DNA of 64,000 nucleotides from JAHJQZ01 sp963675235 (GTDB lineage: Bacteria > Pseudomonadota > Alphaproteobacteria > Rhizobiales > Devosiaceae): positions 620,001 through 684,000 of the forward strand of contig CAXXFU010000017.1 in NCBI GenBank assembly GCA_963675235.2, given 5' to 3'. The notes under the pieces are model-generated. The model saw only the letters and a list, made by a program, of their open reading frames with translations, searched no databases and was not told the DNA's origin. Made by a program: the position numbers and the translations under genes. Position 1 is the first letter of the stretch, and each line of letters opens with the position of its first letter. Positions 8,039 to 17,048 of this stretch are shown here, piece after piece.

Positions 8039-9961
8039 ATGATCAAAAAACTACTCGTTTGCACGAGTCTTTTTGCCATGATCTCGGGAGGGGCTCAGGC
8101 TCAGGATATCCCGAATCCAGGCACGCTCGTGTTCCTGTGGACCGACGGCATCACGTCGCTCGATCCCGCCTATATCGGCAACACGCCCAGTACCTACGCA
8201 TCCATCAACGTGTACAGCCGGCTGCTCAACTACAACGGCGAAAAGATCTCGGAGTTCGTGCCGGCGCTTTCGGCCGAGGTGCCCTCGATCGAGAACGGTT
8301 TGATCGCGGTCCATGACGATGGCTCGGTCGATTACACCTTCCCGCTCAAGGAGGGCATCCACACCCATCAGGTCGGCATTGCCGGCGCCGATGGCAGCAT
8401 CGAGTGGGTCTATTACGACGACCTTTCGGACGCCGACAAAGCCAAGATCGAACCTGGCTATGGCGAGATCACGCCAGAGGACGTCAAATACAGCCTCATG
8501 CGCGCCATGCTGCAGGGCGAATCCTGGATGGCCAATGCCGTCACCGAAATGATCACCGCCGGCGAATACCCCAACATCACCGCCTGGGCGACAGGACTGG
8601 CCGGCGTCGAGTCAATGGACGATGTCAGCCCGGAAGGCCTGGTTGCCGTGCATGATGCTCTGGCCGAGAAGTTCTCGATCGAGGGCAATTCGGTCACGCT
8701 CAGTCTCGACAAGCCCTTCCCGGCCACGCTCGGTGTCATCGCACTGCCCTTCGGTACGTCGATCATCGACAAGGAATGGGCGGTTGCGCAGGGCGCATGG
8801 TCCGGCGACGCCGAGACCTGGATCGACCACTACAAGCCCGATACCGGCGACAGCGCCCTGTTCGATGTCGAGAATGGCACCGGCCCGTTCATGGTCGAGG
8901 AATGGGACCAGGGCGAACGCCGCCTCGTGCTCAAGCGCTTCGAAAACTACATGGACGGCCCTGCCCAGCTCGAACGCGTCGTGCTGCGCAACGTGCCGGA
9001 ATGGACTACACGCCGCCTTCAGCTCGAAGCCGGCGATGCCGACGTCGTCGCGACGCCGGTCGAGTTCCTGGACGAGATGAAACAGGCCGATGGCATCACC
9101 GTCACCGAAGGTCTGCCGCAGATCTACGGCCGCGCCCTGTTCTACATGTGGCCGATCCAGTCCGACAGCTCGGCAATCGGTAGCGGCCAACTGGACGGCA
9201 AGGGCATTCCGCCGGACTTTTTCGGCGATATCGACGTCCGCAAGGGCTTCAACTATGCCCAGGACTACGATCTGCTGATCGAACAGGTGACCCTTGGCAA
9301 GACCGTCCAGATGCGCGGCCCGACCGTGCGTGGCCTGATGGGCTACCGCGACGACAGCCCGGTCTATTCCTACGATCCCGAAAAGGCCGAAGAGCACCTG
9401 CGCAATGCGTTCGGCGGCAAGCTGTGGGATGTCGGTTTCGAACTGACCGGTTTCCACACCGAAGGCAGTTCGCTCGCCAATGCCGCCCTGTCGGTGCTGC
9501 AGCAGAACCTGGCCCGGATCAATCCCAAGTTCCGCCTCAACATCCAGGCCGTGCCGTGGTCGGCCCTGTCCGAACGCATCTACGGCGCCGACAATCCGAG
9601 CGCGCCATTGGCCTATATGGGCTGGGGTCCGGACTATTCCGATCCAGGTGGTCCGCTCGGTGCCGCGACCTACTATTTGTCGAGCACGGGACTTGTGGCC
9701 GGCTTCAGCGGCGACGGCTATCGCGAATTGCTGCGCGAGAACTTCGACCCGCTCCTGGACGAAGCCTGGAACCTGACCGATCCAGCCAAGCGCGAGCCCA
9801 TCTATGCCAAGCTGCAGGAGATGAGCCACGACTACGCCACGTCGCAGTTCTTGTGGGAGGAATACTCCTACATCGTGACCCGCGACTGGATCGACGGCTA
9901 TGTCCACAACATGGTCACTTACGGGGCCTGGGACTTCTACAACATCTCCAAAGGCAAGTAG
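8039..9961 (+). CDS. Peptide ABC transporter substrate-binding protein (family 5)
   Basis: A 640-residue periplasmic protein with a Sec signal peptide (MIKKLLVCTSLFAMISGGAQA) and the family-5 solute-binding fold, for example TPEDVKYSLMRAM near residue 150 and a LQQNLARINPKFRLNIQ segment late in the protein. It is somewhat longer than typical DppA/OppA. ATG 8039 is preferred over 8030 because AGGAA (8023-8027) sits 11 nt upstream of 8039 but only 2 nt from 8030. It heads the plus-strand operon for peptide uptake and D-amino-acid catabolism. Specificity cannot be read from sequence alone. Confidence 0.9.
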   Translation: MIKKLLVCTSLFAMISGGAQAQDIPNPGTLVFLWTDGITSLDPAYIGNTPSTYASINVYSRLLNYNGEKISEFVPALSAEVPSIENGLIAVHDDGSVDYTFPLKEGIHTHQVGIAGADGSIEWVYYDDLSDADKAKIEPGYGEITPEDVKYSLMRAMLQGESWMANAVTEMITAGEYPNITAWATGLAGVESMDDVSPEGLVAVHDALAEKFSIEGNSVTLSLDKPFPATLGVIALPFGTSIIDKEWAVAQGAWSGDAETWIDHYKPDTGDSALFDVENGTGPFMVEEWDQGERRLVLKRFENYMDGPAQLERVVLRNVPEWTTRRLQLEAGDADVVATPVEFLDEMKQADGITVTEGLPQIYGRALFYMWPIQSDSSAIGSGQLDGKGIPPDFFGDIDVRKGFNYAQDYDLLIEQVTLGKTVQMRGPTVRGLMGYRDDSPVYSYDPEKAEEHLRNAFGGKLWDVGFELTGFHTEGSSLANAALSVLQQNLARINPKFRLNIQAVPWSALSERIYGADNPSAPLAYMGWGPDYSDPGGPLGAATYYLSSTGLVAGFSGDGYRELLRENFDPLLDEAWNLTDPAKREPIYAKLQEMSHDYATSQFLWEEYSYIVTRDWIDGYVHNMVTYGAWDFYNISKGK

Positions 9962-10025
9962 CCTGAGGAGACGGAACCGGCCGGACGCTTCGGACACGAA
10001 TGCGCCCGGCCCCGGACACATCTAG

Positions 10026-10072
10026 GGCGCCGGAGAGCGAACGTCTCTGCCGGTCTCCGGTGCCTTGTCTTT
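10026..10072 (+). terminator. Attenuator-like hairpin between binding protein and permease genes
   Basis: GGCGCCGGAGA (10026-10036) pairs with TCTCCGGTGCC (10054-10064, one G-U) and is followed by TTGTCTTT. In this 153-nt gap it would allow partial termination, giving more binding protein than permease, or protect the upstream mRNA end. Confidence 0.65.
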
Positions 10073-10114
10073 CGGTCGGCCCCATTTGGGCATTTCAGGA
10101 CATTTCGACGGCTT

Positions 10115-11152
10115 ATGCTCAGCTATGTCATTCGGCGTCTCGCTTTTGTGCCTGTGGTCTTTCTGGCGCTGACGCTCATGATCTTTTCGTTGCAGATGAT
10201 GCTGTCGCCGACGCAACGCATCGCTGCCTACGCGCCCGACCCATCCTTTCTGAAGGGCGGTGAGGAGCAGATCGCATCGCTGATCGAAAAATACGGGCTC
10301 GATGAGCCATTTCTAATCCAGTACCAGAACTGGATCGGCAACATCTTCTCGGGCGATCTCGGCTGGTCGGAAACGGCGCGGGCACCAGTGGCCGAGGCGC
10401 TGATCTCCCTGTTTCCCGCCACGGTCGAGCTGGTGATCCTGTCCTTCACCCTGTCGGCGTTTGGCGCCATCTGGCTCGGCACGCGGGCGGGCGTTCATCT
10501 CAACAAGCCGGTGGACCACGGCATCCGGATTTTCACCATTCTGGGTTGGTCGTTCCCGACCTTCGTGTTCGGCCTGTTGATGCTGATGTTCTTTTACGGC
10601 TCGCTCAACTGGCTGCCGCCGGGGCGGCTGAGCCAATGGGCAGCTCTCGCGGTCGAAACCGACGGGTTTGTCCGCCATACCGGCGCCAACACAGTGGACG
10701 CGCTGCTGAACGGGCGCCTGGACATATTCCTGGATTCCATCCGTCATCTGATCGCGCCGGTCATCACGCTCACCTATGTCAACCTGGCCAGCATGACCCG
10801 GGTCATGCGGACCTCCATGCTCGAGACGCTGCGTCAGGACTACATCCGCACGGCGCGCGCCAAAGGCCTGTCCGAGAGCGTGGTCGAAAACAAGCATGGG
10901 CGGCGCAACGCCTTGCTGCCGGTCATCACCATTGCCGGCATGGAGCTCGCCGCCATGCTCGGCGGTGTCGTCATCACCGAAACGATCTTCGACTATCACG
11001 GCATCGGACAGTTTGCCGCCAATGCCGCTTCCAATCTCGATTTCCCCGCGGTTCTGGGCTTTGCGCTCTATTTTGCGCTGGTGCTGATCGTGATCAACCT
11101 CATCGTCGACCTGCTCTATCCCCTGCTCGACCCGCGAGTGAAGCTGAGATGA
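10115..11152 (+). CDS. Peptide ABC transporter permease (DppB/OppB type)
   Basis: A 345-residue inner-membrane protein starting MLSYVIRRLAFVPVVFLALT, with about six hydrophobic segments and the EAA-loop region MRTSMLETLRQDYIRTARAKG characteristic of DppB. The distal part has MELAAMLGGVVITETIFDYHGIG. It overlaps the next permease by 4 nt (ATGA). It forms the transmembrane pore with the DppC-type partner. Confidence 0.92.
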   Translation: MLSYVIRRLAFVPVVFLALTLMIFSLQMMLSPTQRIAAYAPDPSFLKGGEEQIASLIEKYGLDEPFLIQYQNWIGNIFSGDLGWSETARAPVAEALISLFPATVELVILSFTLSAFGAIWLGTRAGVHLNKPVDHGIRIFTILGWSFPTFVFGLLMLMFFYGSLNWLPPGRLSQWAALAVETDGFVRHTGANTVDALLNGRLDIFLDSIRHLIAPVITLTYVNLASMTRVMRTSMLETLRQDYIRTARAKGLSESVVENKHGRRNALLPVITIAGMELAAMLGGVVITETIFDYHGIGQFAANAASNLDFPAVLGFALYFALVLIVINLIVDLLYPLLDPRVKLR

Positions 11153-12024
11153 AAGTCCTTCGCTATCTTGTGCAGAATCCCCTGTCGTTGATCGGCCTGA
11201 TCATCCTTGTGAGCTTCGCTTTCGTGGCGATCTTCGCGCCGGTGCTGGCCACGCCCGAGGCCTATCAGCTCAGCCCCTACGACACGCCGCGCTCGGGGTT
11301 CTGGCAAACGCCGCAGCCGCCCTCGCCCGAGCATATTCTCGGCACGACCCAGGGCCAGTACGACATATTCTACGGACTGGTCTGGGGAACGCGGACGGCG
11401 TTCAAGATCGGTCTCGGCGTCGTCTTCATCTCGTCGATGATCGGCATCATCATCGGTTCGGTCTCGGCCTATTACGGCGGCGTTGTCGACGAGGTCCTGA
11501 TGCGCATCGTCGATGTGTTCATGGCCGTTCCGTTCCTGATCGCGGCCATGGTCCTGACCACCCTGCTCGGAAAGGGGCTCTGGCCAATGGTGATCGCGCT
11601 GACCAGTTTCGGCTGGATGAATTATGCGCGCGTCATCCGGTCGGAGATCCTGCGCATCAAGGAAATGGACTACGTCAATGCCGCACGTGCCTATGGCGCG
11701 TCCGACTGGCGGCTGATCCTGCAGCACATTCTGCCCAACGCCTTCTTCCCAGTTCTGGTTCTGGCGACCATGGCCACCGGGTCGATGGTGCTGGCCGCCT
11801 CGGCGCTGAGCTTTCTCGGCGTCGGCACGGAAATGGGCTACGCCGATTGGGGACAGTTCATTTCCTACGCCCGCAACTGGATCGTCGGCACCAAGGACAA
11901 CCCCTTCGCCTATTGGTACACGCTGTTTTTTCCCGGCATGGCGATCTTCCTGTTCGTTCTGTCCTGGAACCTGGTCGGCGACGCCCTGCGCGACATCTTC
12001 GATCCGCGGATCACGCAGCAATAG
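11149..12024 (+). CDS. Peptide ABC transporter permease (DppC/OppC type)
   Basis: A 291-residue inner-membrane protein starting MKVLRYLVQNPLSLIGLIIL, with an N-terminal membrane span, a periplasmic stretch containing HILGTTQGQYD (HLLGTD-like motif of DppC), and the EAA loop RSEILRIKEMDYVNAARAYG. Its ATG overlaps the DppB stop. A longer in-frame reading begins upstream inside dppB and is not used. Confidence 0.92.
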   Translation: MKVLRYLVQNPLSLIGLIILVSFAFVAIFAPVLATPEAYQLSPYDTPRSGFWQTPQPPSPEHILGTTQGQYDIFYGLVWGTRTAFKIGLGVVFISSMIGIIIGSVSAYYGGVVDEVLMRIVDVFMAVPFLIAAMVLTTLLGKGLWPMVIALTSFGWMNYARVIRSEILRIKEMDYVNAARAYGASDWRLILQHILPNAFFPVLVLATMATGSMVLAASALSFLGVGTEMGYADWGQFISYARNWIVGTKDNPFAYWYTLFFPGMAIFLFVLSWNLVGDALRDIFDPRITQQ

Positions 12025-12036
12025 GACCGGCCGGAC

Positions 12037-13689
12037 ATGACCAAAGACACAGCAGACATCGCCGGCCGCTTCGAGGAACTGATCGCCCATCAGGTCGAGG
12101 ACAAGGCGATCCCCTCGATCTCCTATGCGCTTGTCGACCGCGACGGCCTGATGGCGTCCGGACATGTCGTGCCGAAAGGGAGAACCCCCGTTCCCGACGA
12201 CGATGCGGTCTTTCGCATCGGCTCACTGTCCAAGATGTTCACAACGCTCGGGCTCATGCAGTTGGCCGAGCGGGGGCTGGTGGACATCGATGCGGATATC
12301 GCGGCCTACATCCCACATTTTGCACCTCACAATCCATTTGCCGCCGCCCCAACCGGTTCGCTTGGCAACGAGATCACCTTGCGCAAGCTGATGAGTCACA
12401 CCGCCGGCATCGTGCGCGAACCCAAAAGCGGGCACTATCTGGATGCCGATCGGCCCTCGCTCGCCGAAACCGTGGACGAACTGGCGGCATCGACGCTCAA
12501 GGAAGACCCGAGCAAGGGCATTTTCCGCTATTCCAACGCCGGCATCGCCGTTGTCGGCTCCGTCATCGAAAGGGTCAGCGGGCAGCCGTTCGCGGACTAT
12601 ATCGCGCAAAACATACTCGCGCCGCTCGGCATGACAAACACTGAAGTCACCCTGACGCCGCAACTCGAGCAGCGGCTCGCACCGGCCTTCATGTGGACCG
12701 TCGATGGCGACGTTCCGGCCCCGGTCTTCGATCTCGGTGGATCGCCGGCGGGCAACATCTATTCGACCGCGCCGGACATGGCGAAATTCGCCACGGCTCT
12801 CCTCAATGGCGGATTTTGCCCGGACGGCACGCGGCTCGTGCGGCCGGACACGTTGTTGCGCATGTGGGTGCCCGTCGGCGAACGTCCGAAAGGCTATGAA
12901 GGTCCGCAAAAAGGCTACGGCCTGGGTTTCGGCGTCGGCCGCATGGACGGTTGGCTGTCGGTCGGCCATTCCGGCGCTGTCTATGGCTATGCGACCCATC
13001 TGTCGCTTCTGCCGCATGCAGGGCTTGCCTGCCTTGTGTTCTCGACGCTCGATTTCACCAACCAGATCGCCGGGCAATTGGCCAGTCTCGGCCTGCGGGT
13101 CGCCTTGGCGTCGCGCAAAATGGGAGACATGCCCGAACGACCGCGCACGGTTGGCAAGGCCACATCGGAGCAAATGGGCGAGCTGACCGGCTTCTACCGA
13201 TGCGCGAACAGCGCCGAGACCGCCGAAATTCGCGTCGGAAACGGCCGGCTCAACCTCATGGGTGATGGCGTGCCGCTGGAGATCCGACCTGTCACCCGGA
13301 CCGAGTTCATCGTCGACGGACGACTGCATTCGGACGGAACCGACTATCCGCATCGCGCCGTCCGGTTTCCGCAAGCCGGCCATATGGTCTGGAAGGACAA
13401 GGACTGGCATAGGCACACGCCTGAACAGGTCGCGCCGCCGGCGGAGATCGCGGAGCATCTGGGCACCTACGGTCCGGATTTCAACATCACCTATGTGAAC
13501 TTCGCCAATGGCCGTCTCACCTGCCTGATCGAGTATTTCTGCACCCATGATTGCGAGCCGCTGGGCGGCAATCTCTACCGCATGCACGGCACGCTCTACG
13601 AAGATGAAACGCTGGAACTCGGCGCCCGCGACGAAAATGGCGTTCTCGGCATCCGAGTCGGACCCATGTTTCTGGCGCGCCGCGCCTGA
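12037..13689 (+). CDS. Serine hydrolase, penicillin-recognising D-aminopeptidase-like (S12)
   Basis: The 550-residue protein has the class C beta-lactamase/DD-peptidase fold, with nucleophile motif Ser63-Leu-Ser-Lys66, Tyr165-Ser-Asn167 and His311-Ser-Gly313. The last about 200 residues form two predicted beta-rich segments (from about 360 and 445), the layout of the Ochrobactrum D-aminopeptidase DAP, whose two extra barrels restrict substrate access. No signal peptide is visible, so it should act in the cytoplasm on imported peptides. It begins 12 nt after the permease stop in the same operon. A role in trimming D-residue peptides is inferred; an esterase is the alternative. Confidence 0.8.
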   Translation: MTKDTADIAGRFEELIAHQVEDKAIPSISYALVDRDGLMASGHVVPKGRTPVPDDDAVFRIGSLSKMFTTLGLMQLAERGLVDIDADIAAYIPHFAPHNPFAAAPTGSLGNEITLRKLMSHTAGIVREPKSGHYLDADRPSLAETVDELAASTLKEDPSKGIFRYSNAGIAVVGSVIERVSGQPFADYIAQNILAPLGMTNTEVTLTPQLEQRLAPAFMWTVDGDVPAPVFDLGGSPAGNIYSTAPDMAKFATALLNGGFCPDGTRLVRPDTLLRMWVPVGERPKGYEGPQKGYGLGFGVGRMDGWLSVGHSGAVYGYATHLSLLPHAGLACLVFSTLDFTNQIAGQLASLGLRVALASRKMGDMPERPRTVGKATSEQMGELTGFYRCANSAETAEIRVGNGRLNLMGDGVPLEIRPVTRTEFIVDGRLHSDGTDYPHRAVRFPQAGHMVWKDKDWHRHTPEQVAPPAEIAEHLGTYGPDFNITYVNFANGRLTCLIEYFCTHDCEPLGGNLYRMHGTLYEDETLELGARDENGVLGIRVGPMFLARRA

Positions 13690-13704
13690 CCCTGACTGCA
13701 GCCA

Positions 13705-14835
13705 ATGGATCCAACGATGCGCGTTACAAAGATCGAACTGTTCAAAGCCAATCTGCCGCTCAAGCGCCCCTTCCGCATCGCCATCGGCGAAACACGGGCC
13801 ACCGAGACGATGTTCGTGCGCGTGTCGACCGACGCCGGTCTCAGTGGCATGGGCGAGGCCGATTGCTTCCGCCCGGTTGTTGGCGAAAACCAGGCAACGG
13901 CCGTCGCCGCAGGCATGGAGTATGCGCGGCTCCTGCTCGGCAAGGACCCGGTTGCCATCAACAGCCGCGTCGCGGAACTGCGCCAGTTCATGCCCGCCAC
14001 GCCCACGGCGCGTTCAGCGTTCGACATGGCCCTTCACGATATAGCCGCCCAGGCAGCCGGCATGCCGCTTTATGCCTTTCTCGGCGGCGAAAAGCGCAGC
14101 TTCCAAACTGACATCACCGTCGGCCTGGACACGCCGGAAATCATGGCAGCCCATGCCCGAGAAATCGCCGATCGCGGCCTTCAGGCCATCAAGATCAAGC
14201 TCGGCACACAGGCCGCCGAGGACATTGCGCGCATGCGGGCCATCCGCGCCGAAATCGGCGACGCCATCGCGCTTCGCATCGACGCCAACCAGGGCTGGGA
14301 CCGCGCCGCCGCAATGACGGTGCTCGACGCTATCGCACCACTCGGCATCGAATACTGCGAACAGCCCGTGCGCGCCTGGGACCATGCCGGCATGGCGGCG
14401 ATCTCGGCCCGCTCGCCGATCCCGATCATGGCCGACGAATCGCTATTCGACGATCATGACGCCTTCACCCTCGCGGCCGGCGGTGCCTGCCAATATCTCA
14501 ACATCAAGCTCGCCAAATCCGGCGGCCTGAACACGGCCATGCGCATCAATGCAGTTGCCGAGGCGGCAGGGTTCCGCTGCATGGTCGGATGCATGACCGA
14601 AACCAGGCTGGCGTTGACGGCTGCGGCGCATCTGGTTTCATCACGTCCGAACATCGCCTTTGCCGATCTCGACGGCGCGGACATGCTGGCTGACGACCCG
14701 GTTATCGGCGGCATGGTCTATGGCGAAAATGGCGCAATCACCCTGCCCGACACACCTGGCCTCGGCGCCGGTCTCGATCCCGATTTTCTCAATTCGCTCG
14801 AGCACATCACTCTGGACGAGGGTGTGACGGCGTGA
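13705..14835 (+). CDS. dgcA: Enolase-superfamily racemase, N-acetyl-D-glutamate racemase (DgcA) type
   Basis: The 376-residue protein is of the mandelate racemase/muconate lactonising class. Catalytic lysines lie in KIK (Lys165) and NIKLAKSGG (Lys268). Metal ligands are Asp193 (IDANQGW), Glu219 (EQP) and Asp244 (ADES). It resembles dipeptide epimerases, but the DUF1611 gene two positions downstream matches the dgcA-dgcN pair of marine D-glutamate catabolism, in which DgcA converts N-acetyl-D-Glu to N-acetyl-L-Glu. L-Ala-D/L-Glu epimerase remains possible. The start may be 13705 or ATG 13717; neither has a clear ribosome site. Its stop overlaps the next gene (GTGA). Confidence 0.8.
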   Translation: MDPTMRVTKIELFKANLPLKRPFRIAIGETRATETMFVRVSTDAGLSGMGEADCFRPVVGENQATAVAAGMEYARLLLGKDPVAINSRVAELRQFMPATPTARSAFDMALHDIAAQAAGMPLYAFLGGEKRSFQTDITVGLDTPEIMAAHAREIADRGLQAIKIKLGTQAAEDIARMRAIRAEIGDAIALRIDANQGWDRAAAMTVLDAIAPLGIEYCEQPVRAWDHAGMAAISARSPIPIMADESLFDDHDAFTLAAGGACQYLNIKLAKSGGLNTAMRINAVAEAAGFRCMVGCMTETRLALTAAAHLVSSRPNIAFADLDGADMLADDPVIGGMVYGENGAITLPDTPGLGAGLDPDFLNSLEHITLDEGVTA

Positions 14836-15941
14836 CAGTCGCGGCGGCACATCCCGTGTTGCGCATGGACTCGCCCATCGGCGCGCGCATGACCATCAAC
14901 GGTCGGCCCGTCGACTACTTTGCGGGCACGAGCTATTACGCCCTGCATGGTGATCCCAGAGTGATCGCGGCCGCGCAGGACGCCTGTGCCACATACGGAA
15001 TCGGTCCGGGAACGCTGGCCGAGGTGCCTGCCTACGACGCCGCGCTTGCCAGTGTCAGGGCCTATTTCGACGTCCCGGAGGTCAGCTATTTCGCCTCCGG
15101 CTACATGTCGATCCTGGTCCTGTTGCAGGGCCTGAGCGACCGATTCGACGTCATCCTGATCGATGCGGTTTCCCATTTCAGCATCAGGGACGCGGTTGCC
15201 ATGCTCGACAGGCCGGTCGTTGCCTTCCGCCATCGCGACCCCGAAGACCTGGCGCAAAAACTCTCCACGCATGTGCGTGCAGATCAAAGGCCGGTGATCG
15301 TGAGCGATGGCGTCTTCCCGGTCACCGGCCACATCGCCCCGCTCGACGCCTATCTCGCCGTCATGGCGGATGTCGACGATGCCCTGTTGTGTATCGACGA
15401 TGCCCATGGAGTCGGCGTGCTTGGCGCGAATGGGCGCGGCACGCTCGAGCATTTCGGCATTGGCGGACCGCAAGCCTTTTCGGCCGCGACGCTCAGCAAG
15501 GCCTTTGGCGGCTTTGGCGGCATTGTTCCCGGGTCCACCGAACTGGTGGAGGCCATTCGCCGCCGTGCGAAGCTGATGATCGGCGCTTCACTGCCACCGG
15601 TTCCCGGCGCGGCTGCCGGTGGTGCCGGCGCCCGAATTCTTGCCGAAAACCCGGATATGCGACACCGGCTGCACACCAATGTCCAACACATGCGCGAAGG
15701 CCTTCGGCACATCGGATTTTCGGTCGAGGACACGCCGGTGCCTGTCATCAACCTGACGGCGGATGCGGATCTGTCGGCGGTCCGCGACCACCTGCTGAAC
15801 CACGATATCGTCGTCAAACGCGTGGAGCCGGCAGGCTATTCTGACGCTCCCGACAGGGAGTCGCTGCGTATCGCAGTTTTTTCAACACATACGGACAAGC
15901 AGATCGACAGGTTGGTCGACGCAATTGCCGCGTGCATCTGA
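14832..15941 (+). CDS. Alpha-oxoamine-synthase-like PLP enzyme of unknown role
   Basis: A 369-residue fold-type I PLP enzyme of the aminotransferase class I/II, alpha-oxoamine synthase branch (KBL, BioF, serine palmitoyltransferase relatives). The PLP aspartate lies in DDAHGVGVLG and the Schiff-base lysine in TLSKAFGG. It starts with GTG overlapping the stop of the dgcA-type gene (GTGA) and ends 15 nt before the DUF1611 gene, so it is embedded between the two D-glutamate genes. Characterised relatives condense an amino acid with an acyl-CoA or run the reverse cleavage. Nothing in sequence identifies its substrate. Confidence 0.82.
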   Translation: MTVAAAHPVLRMDSPIGARMTINGRPVDYFAGTSYYALHGDPRVIAAAQDACATYGIGPGTLAEVPAYDAALASVRAYFDVPEVSYFASGYMSILVLLQGLSDRFDVILIDAVSHFSIRDAVAMLDRPVVAFRHRDPEDLAQKLSTHVRADQRPVIVSDGVFPVTGHIAPLDAYLAVMADVDDALLCIDDAHGVGVLGANGRGTLEHFGIGGPQAFSAATLSKAFGGFGGIVPGSTELVEAIRRRAKLMIGASLPPVPGAAAGGAGARILAENPDMRHRLHTNVQHMREGLRHIGFSVEDTPVPVINLTADADLSAVRDHLLNHDIVVKRVEPAGYSDAPDRESLRIAVFSTHTDKQIDRLVDAIAACI

Positions 15942-15956
15942 GCGGCGGAGAGGAAT

Positions 15957-17012
15957 ATGAGTATCCAACCAGACGAGACAGTCGCAAAACCATCCGGCCT
16001 GCCGATTCATGTCATCCGCAAGCCTTATTTGTTGATGCTCGGCGACATGGCCGACCGCAAGCACGCGAAAACCGCGCTCGGACTGAAGGATTGGTGCGCA
16101 CACGATTGCGTCGGCCAGCTTCGTCTCACCGATGACGCCGTCGACACCGGGCTCGCCGACATGAGTCCCCGCGAAGCCTACGAAGCCGGTGCGCGGACGC
16201 TCGTCATCGGCATCACTCCCTCCGGCGGCAAATTGCCCGACAGCTGGATTCCCTCTCTTCTCGAAGCGCTCGCGGCCGGGCTCGACATCGCGTCTGGTCT
16301 TCACATGCGGTTGGACGATATTCCGGAAATCGCGTCGCGGGCGCGGGAGCTTGGCCGCGCGCTGCACGACGTCCGCCATTCCAAGCGCAGTTTTGAGGTC
16401 GGAACCGGCATGCCGCGCACCGGAAAACGCATGCTGATGGTCGGAACGGATTGCGCCGTGGGCAAGAAATACACGGCATTGGCCATCCACCGCGCCCTTG
16501 TCGCCCGCGGGGTATCCGCCGACTTCCGGGCCACCGGCCAGACCGGCATTCTCATCGCCGGCCAGGGCGTCGCCGTGGATGCGGTCGTCGGCGATTTCGT
16601 TTCTGGCGCCGCCGAAGCCCTGTCGCCAGCCAACAACCCGGGGCATTGGGATATCATCGAGGGTCAGGGTTCGCTCTATCACCCCTCATTCGCCGCGGTG
16701 ACGCTTGGGCTCGTTCACGGTTCGCAACCCGATATGATGGTGCTGTGCCACACCGCGACCCGGCACCACATTGCCGGGCATCCGCACTATCCCGTTCCGG
16801 CGCTCGGCGATGCGGTCACGCTTTACGAAGCCGTCGCCCGCATCATCAACCCGGCTGCACGCGTGGTCGGGGTTTCGGTATCGACGGTCGATCTTGACGA
16901 GCGGGAGGCCCAAAACGAACTCGACAAGGCGGCCGATGAGACGGGCCTGCCCTCCTTCGATCCCATGCGGATCGGACTGGACGCGTTTATCGACGGCATC
17001 GGTTTTGCCTGA
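15957..17012 (+). CDS. dgcN: DUF1611 protein, D-glutamate N-acetyltransferase (DgcN) type
   Basis: The 351-residue DUF1611 protein has a P-loop-like nucleotide site GTDCAVGKKYT (residues 163-173), a conserved ATGQTGI segment and EGQGSLYHPS. In the described marine D-glutamate pathway DgcN acetylates D-Glu before racemisation by DgcA. The ATG at 15957 is preceded by GGAGAGGAAT. The gene lies in a co-directional run with the racemase, the PLP enzyme and serine dehydratase. The family was long annotated only as DUF1611, so the exact substrate here is inferred from gene pairing. Confidence 0.82.
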   Translation: MSIQPDETVAKPSGLPIHVIRKPYLLMLGDMADRKHAKTALGLKDWCAHDCVGQLRLTDDAVDTGLADMSPREAYEAGARTLVIGITPSGGKLPDSWIPSLLEALAAGLDIASGLHMRLDDIPEIASRARELGRALHDVRHSKRSFEVGTGMPRTGKRMLMVGTDCAVGKKYTALAIHRALVARGVSADFRATGQTGILIAGQGVAVDAVVGDFVSGAAEALSPANNPGHWDIIEGQGSLYHPSFAAVTLGLVHGSQPDMMVLCHTATRHHIAGHPHYPVPALGDAVTLYEAVARIINPAARVVGVSVSTVDLDEREAQNELDKAADETGLPSFDPMRIGLDAFIDGIGFA

Positions 17013-17048
17013 CTGGCAAAATCACCCGTCATCCGAGGGGAAACCGGC

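Noticed and set aside
8612..10021. A 469-codon minus-strand open frame
   Set aside because: It is antisense to the peptide-binding protein gene and its product shows no signal peptide, domain or ribosome site.
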